From an uncultured SAR86 cluster bacterium (GTDB lineage: Bacteria > Pseudomonadota > Gammaproteobacteria > Magnimaribacterales > D2472): a stretch of DNA of 64,000 bases. The notes below the pieces were generated by a model, which saw only the letters and a program-made list of their open reading frames with translations, made no database searches and was not told the origin of the DNA. The position numbers and the translations under genes were made by a program. This document shows positions 40,846 through 49,342 of this stretch, piece by piece. Location of the stretch: positions 41,399 to 105,398 of the forward strand of contig CACOPA010000005.1 in assembly GCA_902628925.1 (NCBI GenBank), written 5' to 3'. Numbering within the stretch: position 1 is the first letter of the stretch; each line of letters starts with the position of its first letter.

Positions 40846-41562
40846 ATGACTAGAAAACTATCTCCAAGAAACACTCAAATTTATGAATTATGGCAGACAG
40901 GAAATCATACCTATGAAACCATCGGAAAAGAATTTGGTGTTTCTAGAGAAAGGATTAGGCAGATATTAAAACAAGCAAGAGAAAAGGGATATGAGGTTTT
41001 GGAAACCTCTGAAGTATCCAGAAACAGAAGCTCAAATAGGATTAATGCAATAATTGAAAACATAGATATTAATGAGTTTGTTCGACTCTATGAAACAGGA
41101 TGCAGCAATAGACAGATAAACGACGAGCTCAATATCAACAATCAAGCTTTTAAAGCCCTGGAGCAAAGAGCAACAGATCGAGGTTTAACCAGTCTTAAAT
41201 TAAGGATAATACGATCTATAGTTTTTGATATTGAGAACCCAGATGAATTAACAAAACATCGAGAATCGATCATTTTAGATATGAAAAGAAAAAATTTTCG
41301 TCTTAAAGAAATAGCAGAAAAACTTTCAATAAGCAAAATAAGATTAACTCAAATAATCAATAGAATGAAGTCAAGAGGAATACAGATTCCTAATTCACGA
41401 AACACAGGAAATCCATTACCTTTCAGCGAGTTATTGGATCGAGTCTCGCTTATTGAAAGCTACCTAGATGATGGAAAAAATGTACGACAAATTTCGCTTA
41501 TTACAAATATAAGTGAACATTCAATTAAAAGATTAATTTATGAACACTTAAGAGATGTTTAA
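40846..41562 (+). CDS. Multi-helix-turn-helix DNA-binding protein
   Basis: A 238-residue protein composed of several successive HTH units. The first is sigma-factor-region-4-like (TYETIGKEFGVSRERIRQIL). Later ones are GCSNRQINDELNINNQAFKAL, FRLKEIAEKLSISKIRLTQI and NVRQISLITNISEHSIKRLI. A four-unit architecture is unusual and suggests binding to long or repeated DNA sites. It lies nine bases ahead of the methyltransferase gene, where restriction-modification controller proteins are often found, so it may regulate the module or direct it to DNA. Confidence 0.75.
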   Translation: MTRKLSPRNTQIYELWQTGNHTYETIGKEFGVSRERIRQILKQAREKGYEVLETSEVSRNRSSNRINAIIENIDINEFVRLYETGCSNRQINDELNINNQAFKALEQRATDRGLTSLKLRIIRSIVFDIENPDELTKHRESIILDMKRKNFRLKEIAEKLSISKIRLTQIINRMKSRGIQIPNSRNTGNPLPFSELLDRVSLIESYLDDGKNVRQISLITNISEHSIKRLIYEHLRDV

Positions 41563-41571
41563 TGATTACAT

Positions 41572-42474
41572 ATGAATATTTATAGTGATTTGTTAACTAA
41601 AAAAGAATTAAGGAATATTCTTAAGACTCAGAACCAGCTTTTATTTCAAGGGGATGTTTTACCATTCCTTAACAATTTATCATCTGATCCAATTTTTGAC
41701 TTAGTTGTTACCTCGCCTCCATACAATATTGGGAAATCTTATGAGTCTGTTCAGCATCTTGATGATTATTTTGCATCTCAACAAAAAGTAATCCATGCAA
41801 TTGATAAACAAATAAAACCATCAGGTGCAATATGCTGGCAAGTTGGTAATTATATTGATAAAAGCAATCAATCTATATATCCATTGGATTTCGGCTTTCA
41901 TGAGATTTTTTCAAATTTAGGCTATATCTTAAAAAATAGAATAATTTGGAAGTTTGGTCACGGAATGCATGCTAGAAAGAGACTCAGTGGCAGATATGAA
42001 ACAGTTCTTTGGTACGTGAAAAGTAATGACTATACATTTAACCTTGATGCAATAAGAGTTCCATCAAAATATCCAAAAAAAAGATACTACAAAGGTCCAA
42101 AAAAGGGCGAAATCTCTTCTAATCCACTTGGGAAAAATCCTGAAGATGTTTGGGAGATTCCAAATGTTAAGGGTAATCACATTGAAAAAACATCTCATCC
42201 CTGTCAATTCCCTGTAGGTCTGGTAGAAAGAATAATTCTTGGAATGACCAATGAAGGAGATGTGGTTTTTGATCCTTACATGGGAGTAGGCTCTGCAGGG
42301 TTAGCTGCATTACTTCATAAAAGAAAGTTTATTGGTACTGAGATTGATAAAGGTTACGTAAACGAGGCTCTTAAAAGATTTAAAGATTTTTATAACGGTA
42401 GTTTGAAATATAGATCTCATTTAAAACCAATTTATGATCATAAAAAAAGTCCGTTAGGTGATCCTAATGTTTAG
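41572..42474 (+). CDS. Site-specific DNA methyltransferase (beta class, N4-cytosine or N6-adenine)
   Basis: A 300-residue DNA methyltransferase. Motif order is beta-class: catalytic motif IV TSPPYN at residues 47-52 precedes SAM motif I DPYMGVGS at 234-241 and FIGTEID. The TSPPY form is commonest in N4-cytosine enzymes but also occurs in N6-adenine ones. The 180 residues between the motifs would hold the target recognition region. It heads the five-gene core module and overlaps the next gene by eight bases. Its sequence specificity is unknown. Confidence 0.88.
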   Translation: MNIYSDLLTKKELRNILKTQNQLLFQGDVLPFLNNLSSDPIFDLVVTSPPYNIGKSYESVQHLDDYFASQQKVIHAIDKQIKPSGAICWQVGNYIDKSNQSIYPLDFGFHEIFSNLGYILKNRIIWKFGHGMHARKRLSGRYETVLWYVKSNDYTFNLDAIRVPSKYPKKRYYKGPKKGEISSNPLGKNPEDVWEIPNVKGNHIEKTSHPCQFPVGLVERIILGMTNEGDVVFDPYMGVGSAGLAALLHKRKFIGTEIDKGYVNEALKRFKDFYNGSLKYRSHLKPIYDHKKSPLGDPNV

Positions 42475-42940
42475 ACTAGAATTAATTCATGGTCTTGATA
42501 AAGAAACTCTAGACACATTGTATTTAAGCAAAAAGCTCTTAGATGAAATTAAACATTTAAGGTTCTCAAATTATCTACGTATGCCAACCGTAAAAAAAGA
42601 AATTCATGAAATCTTTTCGAGCCATGGCTTTAGAATGAAGCAAAAAGTTCATGTTGATTCCAATATTTTTATATCAGGGATTCAAAATGAGGTAGGTTTA
42701 TGCATACAAATGGGTTACAAAAATAATTGGTACTACGATATGGCTAAGTTATCGCTTTTAAAATCAGATAACCATATCAAAGAAGCATTGATCATACTGC
42801 CCTCTAAAGAGCTCGAGAAGTTTTGTCATACTTCTAATGTTGCAACTTTTGAACTTATTTTAGAAAGGTATAGAATTTTTAAGAACATGTATAAAATTAA
42901 ACCACATATCCTTAAACTGGATATCAAGCAGGAGTATTAA
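42467..42940 (+). CDS. Candidate restriction-endonuclease-like protein
   Basis: A 157-residue protein in the place normally held by a cognate restriction enzyme. The pattern NEVGLCIQMGYKNNWYYDMAKLSLLK followed by EALIILPSKEL resembles the core strand, helix and strand of BglII/BstYI-type PD-(D/E)XK nucleases. However, the usual catalytic Asp and Glu appear replaced (Ser and Cys at the expected places), so it may be inactive or a DNA-binding subunit. I start at the ATG at 42467, with AGGTGA just upstream. It shares an overlap junction with the ParB-like gene. Confidence 0.5.
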   Translation: MFRLELIHGLDKETLDTLYLSKKLLDEIKHLRFSNYLRMPTVKKEIHEIFSSHGFRMKQKVHVDSNIFISGIQNEVGLCIQMGYKNNWYYDMAKLSLLKSDNHIKEALIILPSKELEKFCHTSNVATFELILERYRIFKNMYKIKPHILKLDIKQEY

Positions 42941-44223
42941 TGAGCAGAGAAGCAAATCCTAAAAATCAAAACGAACTGAAGTTGGAGATTGAGAAAAAAG
43001 TAAAAGATGCTAAAGCAGATAAGCAGACTAAGACTATTAGACACAACAGGGAATCATATGAGTTTACTGTAATATCGATCAATCGGGATTGGCTTTATTT
43101 TAATATTCAAAATGATAGAACATTGTCTGCAATTGAGGAGTTCATAAAAGAAAAAAAACTTGATGATGAGTATTTTTCTGAGAAAAACACTTTCAATTTA
43201 GAGCAACAAAGAAATTACCAAACCATCATCCAAGAATTTGTACCAAGTGAGATGGAAAAAGTCTTCCATAAAACATTAGATCAAAGAGATCCAATTTATT
43301 TAACTCCAGAAGGAATTGTTGCTAATGGAAATACGAGACTTGCGTGCTGGAGAAAAGAAGATTTATTTAATCAAGTAAATTGTCTTGTTTTTCCATCAGA
43401 TTTTTCAGGTGATTGGGATTTAATTAGAGAGATAGTTGATGATCAAGATAATGCCCCTGATATTAAAACTGACTATCCATGGCATGCGCGCGCTAAAAGA
43501 ATTGTTAAAAATCTTGAAAATGGCAAAACATATGACGAGATAGCTGAAAAAATGCAATACAACAATATGGCAGAAGCAAGAACTCATCATAATATGCTGA
43601 AGTTAGCTGAAGAATTTTTAGAAAAAGGCTATGAAGGATTTTCTAAATTAAGTGATTTAAATAAAATAGGATCTGGGGCTGGTCTTCAAGTCTTTCAAAC
43701 TTTTGCGAAGTCTAGATTCGCAAATATTAATGACAGGCTTGATACAAAGATCAAAGATAAGTTGTCCGCTCATTGTTTTGAATGCATCGGTACTGGCAAC
43801 CAGGGTGAATTTTCAAGTTTACATTTAGCAGTCCAGAATATTTGGTCGCCAGACGTCATTAAAAGAGAGCTCAAACTACTTGGAGATTCTCCTGAAGTTC
43901 CAGATATTTTGGGTGGTGAAGAAAGTCCATCAGATGGCGGTGACTATGATTCCAATCCATTTAAAGATTCTGATGATGGAGTCAAAAGAAAAAAAACTCA
44001 CAATGACTTTCTTGACGATGTAGTTATTATTAAGGAAAGAAAGAGCGATCAAGCCAAACGTGATCAGTATAAAAAAGGATTAAAAGCCCTCGTTGATAAA
44101 GTAAATAATCTCAACAGATTATCAATATCAGATGATATGAATAAGGAAGGTATTGATGAGATTTTTGATAATATGCTTAAAGCCATTGAAGAAGGGAGAA
44201 AAAAGATAAGTGAGCTTAATTAA
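42940..44223 (+). CDS. ParB/Spo0J-like domain protein of the defence module
   Basis: A 427-residue protein whose central segment has the ParB/Srx-like box IVANGNTRLACW (about 127-137), comparable with the GNRR box that binds and hydrolyses CTP in ParB. A middle helical part follows (DYPWHARAKRIVKNLENGKTYDEIAEKMQYNN, the HTH-like part of ParB-type proteins), and a long charged C-terminal region rich in E, D and K. It could be a sliding or sensing component, or a nuclease as in some ParB-fold proteins. It overlaps its neighbours by TAATG junctions. Confidence 0.8.
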   Translation: MSREANPKNQNELKLEIEKKVKDAKADKQTKTIRHNRESYEFTVISINRDWLYFNIQNDRTLSAIEEFIKEKKLDDEYFSEKNTFNLEQQRNYQTIIQEFVPSEMEKVFHKTLDQRDPIYLTPEGIVANGNTRLACWRKEDLFNQVNCLVFPSDFSGDWDLIREIVDDQDNAPDIKTDYPWHARAKRIVKNLENGKTYDEIAEKMQYNNMAEARTHHNMLKLAEEFLEKGYEGFSKLSDLNKIGSGAGLQVFQTFAKSRFANINDRLDTKIKDKLSAHCFECIGTGNQGEFSSLHLAVQNIWSPDVIKRELKLLGDSPEVPDILGGEESPSDGGDYDSNPFKDSDDGVKRKKTHNDFLDDVVIIKERKSDQAKRDQYKKGLKALVDKVNNLNRLSISDDMNKEGIDEIFDNMLKAIEEGRKKISELN

Positions 44224-45998
44224 TGAAGTTATCCTTTGCGGTTCACAATGACGAATACATAAGAGTTAATAAAGACAATAACTCACTTAAAGAAGTCACT
44301 ACTTTCTTTGATAACGAATTCAATCTTCTTTTTAAAGATAATCAAATTCTGATTCCATTCCCAATCTTTATGCAAAGAATGGATTTAATTAATTCATTTT
44401 TGCATGATAAACGAAACCTCATACAGCTTGAGACAACCGAAGATTTCAGATCAAAAATAGCACTTTCTCCTAGATACAGAGAATCTAATTCGATTGATGA
44501 TGTAACGGAAGAAGAAATTACTAGCAAGATTTCATCATTCGGCTTTAAGAGAATACCAACCAAGCATCAATTTAGAAACTTGCAGCGTCTTTGTGCATTG
44601 CGAGCTTGTGCAAGTTTTTCTGTACCTGGAGCCGGAAAAACTACTGAAGCGTTAGCTTTCCATGCCTTCCATGCAAAAAATCAAAGAACAAAATTACTTG
44701 TAATTTCACCAATCAATGCATTTACTTCTTGGGATGATGAATTTCAAGAGTGCTATGAGGTAAAAAATAAGTTTACAAGACTAAGAGGATCGGTAGAGAA
44801 AATAACACAACTATTAAACCAAGATCCTCAGTTTATTATCATTAATTATGATTCTTTGAGATCACCGGAAAAATTTAGCTTAATCAAGAAATTGGTTTTG
44901 CAAAACAGTGACATGACTGTAATTCTGGATGAAAGTCATAAATCCAAAGGACAATCTATTTCTTTCATCCTTTCAAATCTCTCCCCATTTATATCACATA
45001 AGGTTATTTTAACTGGAACACCAATGCCTCAAGCTCCAAGTGACTTAAGACCTCAGTTTAATTTTCTCTATCCGAATGAATATATCCAATATGATGAAGA
45101 GCTCATAGAGAAGTTTTCACCCGTTTACGTTCGCACAACTAAAAGAAATTTAGATTTATTGGACCCAATTTATAAACTTAATAGAATTGAACCTCGACCT
45201 GTATTCAGCCAGTTTTACAATGAATATTTCGCTAAACCTTTATCAGAGGGTGCGACTCTTGAAGATATCCTAGCTGTAAGAAGTTTTAAAAAGGCTGTAC
45301 TTAAACTTATTAAATTTATATCAAATCCAGCGTCATGTGCCGATGACATTATGAGAATCGATCCAAGTTTACTTAACCCAATACTCGAGGAGGGTTCTGG
45401 AGCAAAGATTGATGCATTAGTTGACAGAGCAACTGACTTAATCAATCAGGGAGAGAAAGTTTTAATTTGGTCTAGTTTTATTAACAATGTGGAACTATTA
45501 GCCTCAAGATTTGGAGGCAAGGCTGAATACATTCATGGGGGTGTAAAAACTGCATCTAATGATGAAGAGGACTTTATTGAACTTGATACCAGAGAGGCAA
45601 AGATAAAGCGTTTTAAAGAGGATGAAAGCTGCAGAGTGCTTGTTGCTAATCCAGCTGCTGCTGCTGAAAGTATCAGTCTCCATAAACACTGCAATCATGC
45701 ACTATATCTAGATAGAACTTACAATGCTGGTCAATTTCTTCAGTCACAAGATCGTATTCATAGGTACATAGCAAAAGAGGATGAGCAACAAAAGTACATC
45801 GATATTTTCTTATTAAATATTCCTCATTGTGTTGATTTTAAGGTCCATGATGCACTCAACAGAAAAATTGAAAATATGGCTGCATTCCTCAATGATCCGT
45901 CATTAATAAGCCTTCATGGATTTGATTATGATCTGGATCAATCAATGGATGATGGAGCAATCGATGAAGTTGATAAGCAAGAATTTTATGCAAGATGA
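44223..45998 (+). CDS. SNF2-family DEAD/DEAH helicase
   Basis: A 591-residue superfamily-2 helicase. Walker A SVPGAGKTT lies at residues 133-141, the DEAH-type box is DESH at 236-239, motif III is LTGTPMPQAP at 263-272, and the C-terminal arginine-finger motif is QSQDRIHR near 510. The first 110 residues form an accessory domain. SNF2-type motors translocate on double-stranded DNA. In restriction systems such motors move or remodel bound DNA. It joins the ParB-like gene by a TAATG junction and the DUF3883 gene by ATGA. Confidence 0.9.
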   Translation: MKLSFAVHNDEYIRVNKDNNSLKEVTTFFDNEFNLLFKDNQILIPFPIFMQRMDLINSFLHDKRNLIQLETTEDFRSKIALSPRYRESNSIDDVTEEEITSKISSFGFKRIPTKHQFRNLQRLCALRACASFSVPGAGKTTEALAFHAFHAKNQRTKLLVISPINAFTSWDDEFQECYEVKNKFTRLRGSVEKITQLLNQDPQFIIINYDSLRSPEKFSLIKKLVLQNSDMTVILDESHKSKGQSISFILSNLSPFISHKVILTGTPMPQAPSDLRPQFNFLYPNEYIQYDEELIEKFSPVYVRTTKRNLDLLDPIYKLNRIEPRPVFSQFYNEYFAKPLSEGATLEDILAVRSFKKAVLKLIKFISNPASCADDIMRIDPSLLNPILEEGSGAKIDALVDRATDLINQGEKVLIWSSFINNVELLASRFGGKAEYIHGGVKTASNDEEDFIELDTREAKIKRFKEDESCRVLVANPAAAAESISLHKHCNHALYLDRTYNAGQFLQSQDRIHRYIAKEDEQQKYIDIFLLNIPHCVDFKVHDALNRKIENMAAFLNDPSLISLHGFDYDLDQSMDDGAIDEVDKQEFYAR

Positions 45999-46852
45999 CC
46001 TTGGCTCAATTAGATATTTTTAATCCTAGTATCCTTAACTATGCTGAGCGTTTTATTAATAAATATACTGAACCTAATTCGTTCGATAGGACATCAAACC
46101 TCAATGATTCTTTCGAAAATGGTTTTTATTCTATAGATAATTTAATAGAGCTATTGTCATCACTCGATTTGATTAAGATGACCAGCGAAGGGAATCACAT
46201 TACATTTGCAGAGGACAAACATTTAACAGCTATGCAAAGACTGGTATTAAGTGGAATTCAATCTAATCGCCCAGAGTGGATTGGTTTCTTTCGAATAGGT
46301 ACAAAATCATTAACGGATGAAAGTGTTGGTTCTAATATTTTTCAATGTCTTCAGCAATGCGGTATTTTTGATGATGTTATGACAAAAGAAGCTGAGGAAT
46401 TCTTTTTCAAAGCCAAAGCAATTGCTTATCAAAAAGTTGAAGATACTTACGAAAATATCAAAATTGGAGCTCGTGGAGAAAAACTTTCCATTGCTTACGA
46501 AGAAAAAATTACCGGCAGAAGACCTGAACATACTTCACTAATTGACGATACGGCAGGCTTTGACCTAAGGAGCATCGCTGCAAATGGATCTGAAAAACGA
46601 ATTGAAGTAAAAGCATCAAATTCAATGCGAGCCTTTATTACTTGGAATGAGTGGAAAACAGCCCAACAATCTCTAAATTTAGATATTGCATATGAATTTC
46701 ATTTTTGGAATCTAGCCTCAGAGGAACCAACACTTGCTATAATCAAACCCAGTCAACTGGATTTTATTCCAGAGCAACATAAAGACAATCATAGTTTTGA
46801 TAGGTATCAGGTTAACTTAAATGCCTTCAAAGAAAGTTTCCAAAATGTATAG
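45995..46852 (+). CDS. DUF3883-domain nuclease-like protein
   Basis: A 285-residue protein with a DUF3883 domain: GARGEKLSIAYEE at 158-170, then TAGFDLRS (Asp190) and RIEVKAS (Glu204, Lys206). The D...ExK arrangement fits a PD-(D/E)XK-type nuclease active site, and the ITWNEWKTAQQS motif continues the family pattern. The N-terminal 130 residues are separate and may contact the helicase. It ends the core module. DUF3883 proteins often sit in defence islands next to helicases, so cleavage of invading DNA is the likely role. Confidence 0.8.
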   Translation: MTLAQLDIFNPSILNYAERFINKYTEPNSFDRTSNLNDSFENGFYSIDNLIELLSSLDLIKMTSEGNHITFAEDKHLTAMQRLVLSGIQSNRPEWIGFFRIGTKSLTDESVGSNIFQCLQQCGIFDDVMTKEAEEFFFKAKAIAYQKVEDTYENIKIGARGEKLSIAYEEKITGRRPEHTSLIDDTAGFDLRSIAANGSEKRIEVKASNSMRAFITWNEWKTAQQSLNLDIAYEFHFWNLASEEPTLAIIKPSQLDFIPEQHKDNHSFDRYQVNLNAFKESFQNV

Positions 46853-46858
46853 TTTTGC

Positions 46859-47122
46859 TTAGTAAGTTTGTTCAATTACAAATAAAGTTGTTCTTCTGGT
46901 ATAAAAATTCATTTTATTATTTTTAGCTGATTTTATTTTTCTATAAGGGTAAATAATTTCAGATTTAAATCCCTTAGAGCCCTTAATTATTGATTTACCA
47001 CGTTTTTTCCAACCTAAAAATGTATCCCATTCTTCTCTAGATAATCTTTGATCAAGACCTCTATCTTCTAATTGATGACTTAAGTCTTCTTTAATTAGCT
47101 CAAAATTATTTTTTGAAATCAT
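46859..47122 (-). CDS. Small basic island protein, possibly ArdC-N-like
   Basis: An 87-residue protein, basic at the C-terminus. The segment LSREEWDTFLGWKKRGKSIIKGSKGFKSEIIYPY is reminiscent of the N-terminal ssDNA-binding domain of ArdC-type antirestriction proteins, where a similar W...G..IxKG.KG pattern occurs. A GGAG ribosome site precedes the ATG. It overlaps the upstream gene by four bases and converges on the DUF3883 gene. The family call is tentative. Confidence 0.5.
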   Translation of the reverse strand: MISKNNFELIKEDLSHQLEDRGLDQRLSREEWDTFLGWKKRGKSIIKGSKGFKSEIIYPYRKIKSAKNNKMNFYTRRTTLFVIEQTY

Positions 47123-47454
47123 GCTTGGCTCCTTATATATTTTTTTGCAATTTCATTTCTATAACTAAATTGGTTTTGATACCTGGCGAGAATACTCATG
47201 CAGTCCCATGTGAGGGCTTTATCAAGTGAAGAAATATCTTTTAAGAGAGAGGTAATGTTCCTGTTAACAACTTTTCGCTCAAAACGATATAGCTGCCATT
47301 GATAATCTTCATAATTGCTGTGTTCATGAATAAGCTTATAAATAAGATTTATTGAAAAAGTATATCCATTTTTGCAATATCCATTTTTGATCTTTTCATT
47401 AAGATCGTTTTTTACATCATCTATGGAAACATCAGAATCTAATTTAAGTAGCAT
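47119..47454 (-). CDS. Hypothetical protein of a two-gene island operon
   Basis: A 111-residue, alpha-helical, charged protein (KLDSDVSIDDVKNDLNEKIKNGY then a long helical middle). It overlaps the ArdC-N-like gene by ATGA. I start at the ATG at 47454 with an AAGGT ribosome site; the TTG just before it is also in frame. No family recognised. The operator-like palindromes lie upstream, between this gene and the divergent gene at 47703. Confidence 0.55.
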   Translation of the reverse strand: MLLKLDSDVSIDDVKNDLNEKIKNGYCKNGYTFSINLIYKLIHEHSNYEDYQWQLYRFERKVVNRNITSLLKDISSLDKALTWDCMSILARYQNQFSYRNEIAKKYIRSQA

Positions 47455-47503
47455 CAAATACCTTTTTTGTTATAAAGATATCTTACAGATTTTTCTGACG
47501 GGA

Positions 47504-47538
47504 TTGTCACTATATCGTATCTGCGATACGGTTGACAA
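47504..47538. promoter_or_regulatory. Nested inverted repeats, candidate operator
   Basis: An inner palindrome CGTATC-TGC-GATACG (47516-47530) is enclosed by TTGTCA (47504-47509) and TGACAA (47533-47538). It lies in the divergent intergenic region of an island gene pair and has the symmetry of a dimeric repressor operator. The binding protein is unknown. Confidence 0.6.
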
Positions 47539-47702
47539 ATGTCAGAGTATCAGAAGTAGTTACTTTTGTCAAAATATGCAACATTTACAAATAATAATTT
47601 CGCAGTTAAAGCCAGTTTTTTAAAAATTAATACCTTAACTTGACAGACAGTACCTCAAAATGTTTTTTTAGAAAGAGAACAAATAAATTTCAAAAAAAAA
47701 TT

Positions 47703-48698
47703 ATGATAAATACCAAAGAATTACCAAGCGATGTATGTATGCATTTTTATATCAATGATGCATTGGTTAATTATGCTTACTGGTTGGGTTCTGATCTTGA
47801 GACATACTTTGAACATTTAGAGGACACACCTGATAAGTTTGAGATGAAGGTACTGCAAGAAAGATATGAATTAGTTAGTGAAATTCTTGAGCAGGCTCAA
47901 TGCATGCATGACACAAATTTTATAGATAAAAGCAAATATCACTCAGCGTATCAACACATGCACGGATCCTTAATGTATGTCCGTGGATGTATTGCCAAAG
48001 CAAATCCTAAAAGACTTATTGCCATTTCAAAGAATGAAGACCTTGGAAGCTCCATCAATCATTTCAATATCATTAATGAAATTGAATATATTAATAATTA
48101 TCTAGAGCCATTTGCTAATAACAAACACCCTGATTTTTATCTAACTAAGGCTATCAAGAGTATCGAAGATCTTTTATCAACATTTACAAGATTTGATCAC
48201 GAGCTTTTTGGAGGAAGGGGATTTATGACAGTGCAGCGAGAAAAAGCATTTGAAAGAGTGGTAACCGAAAAATTAACAGATCTTGAGATTTGTAAATTTC
48301 AATTTACAAGTTATGCAAAAACTAAATCTGCTGTAGATGAAGTCTCATACATAGGAAATATATTATTTAAAGATAAGAAGGTCCTAGATCAGTATTTAGC
48401 TGCTTGGAGCAACATAGTTGCCAGCTGGGAACATGTTTTCAATTATTCAAAGGAGTTTTACTCATTGGTTTTAGATCACCATAGAGACGATGTTTTAGAA
48501 GATATCGATGAAGATATTACAGAGCAGGTAATGGGGACTCATCTTCGAATAACAGAGGCTAATTTAATTTTTAATGAAATAATTATTAGTGCATCCGACA
48601 TTCATAATTTTAAAAATACCCCACTGACAGAAAACAGTCATCAATCAAGCCTACTTGATGAAAGTTTTGCAAACTGGATATCAGTCTATGCCAACTAA
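47703..48698 (+). CDS. Island hypothetical protein (332 aa)
   Basis: About 332 residues, all helical with few hydrophobic stretches. Tracts such as HFYINDALVNYAYWLGSDLETYFEHLED and IINEIEYINNYLEPFANNKHPDF do not match a family I can name. I choose the ATG at 47703; a TTG at 47640 would add 21 basic residues. It overlaps the GIY-YIG gene by 11 bases, so the two products may act together. Confidence 0.6.
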   Translation: MINTKELPSDVCMHFYINDALVNYAYWLGSDLETYFEHLEDTPDKFEMKVLQERYELVSEILEQAQCMHDTNFIDKSKYHSAYQHMHGSLMYVRGCIAKANPKRLIAISKNEDLGSSINHFNIINEIEYINNYLEPFANNKHPDFYLTKAIKSIEDLLSTFTRFDHELFGGRGFMTVQREKAFERVVTEKLTDLEICKFQFTSYAKTKSAVDEVSYIGNILFKDKKVLDQYLAAWSNIVASWEHVFNYSKEFYSLVLDHHRDDVLEDIDEDITEQVMGTHLRITEANLIFNEIIISASDIHNFKNTPLTENSHQSSLLDESFANWISVYAN

Positions 48699-49050
48699 AA
48701 AGCGATACTCAATATACGTAATCAATCTTGATCCGGCTGTTTTGAAGCACAGAAAGTTTAGGGAGGCGAACCCACACTATGATTATGAAAGTAGCAAACC
48801 TTGTGCTTACGTTGGTGAAACAGAATTAACTCCAGATGAACGTTTTAAACAGCACAAAACAGGTTATCGAAAGCCTGGAATAGGTAAATGGCATAATACA
48901 TATGCAAAAAATTATGGTCGTTGGTTATGCAGAAAGCAGTTCAAAAAAGAAAATGAAAGAGGTATAGGCTCTAAGTCTAAAGCAAAAAAATTAGAAGCTA
49001 AAAAAGCAGCTGAGCTTAGAGATAAAGGTTGGGCTGTTTGGTATAACTAA
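48688..49050 (+). CDS. GIY-YIG-like nuclease domain protein
   Basis: A 120-residue basic protein. YSIYVINLD and CAYVGETELTPDERFKQHKTGYR correspond to the two strand motifs and the catalytic arginine region of GIY-YIG nucleases (here Y-V-I and Y-V-G). A glutamate in the terminal KKLEAKKAAELRDKGW helix may be the metal ligand. Its role in the island could be nicking or cleavage of DNA. I start at the ATG at 48688 because longer N-terminal extensions overlap the previous gene extensively. Confidence 0.7.
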   Translation: MPTKKRYSIYVINLDPAVLKHRKFREANPHYDYESSKPCAYVGETELTPDERFKQHKTGYRKPGIGKWHNTYAKNYGRWLCRKQFKKENERGIGSKSKAKKLEAKKAAELRDKGWAVWYN

Positions 49051-49054
49051 ACTT

Positions 49055-49342
49055 ATGTATTCGTTCTCAGAAAGACTAAGAATGTTTTTAATTAAGATTC
49101 CTTGGATCAATAACTACATAAACCCTGTAATACTTGAGGGTGATGAGATGATTTTATTGGAGTGCGAGAAAACTAAATTTCCAAAACATTACAATGAAGG
49201 AGTCTTTGCTTGGATGGAGAATAGAAAAATTTGCACCACTCTTGAATATCATGAAAGCAAAGGAGGCGATCCAGAGGTTCTTCATGCTTGGCTGAAAAGC
49301 AAGGGAAAAGATCCTGATTTTCATCCAATGAAACAGTCTTAA
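49055..49342 (+). CDS. Small hypothetical protein at the island right end
   Basis: A 95-residue protein with a hydrophobic/basic start (MYSFSERLRMFLIKIPWINNYI) and a C-terminal part with EYHESKGGDPEVLHAWLKSKGKD. It starts four bases after the GIY-YIG gene's stop and is the last island gene, 59 bases from the right attachment repeat. No family recognised. Confidence 0.55.
   Translation: MYSFSERLRMFLIKIPWINNYINPVILEGDEMILLECEKTKFPKHYNEGVFAWMENRKICTTLEYHESKGGDPEVLHAWLKSKGKDPDFHPMKQS

Noticed and set aside
41572..46852. Assignment to BREX, DISARM or Dnd
   Set aside because: No PglX/PglZ, phospholipase-D or DndA-E-type proteins are recognisable, and the ParB-like plus DUF3883 combination does not fit those sets as I know them.
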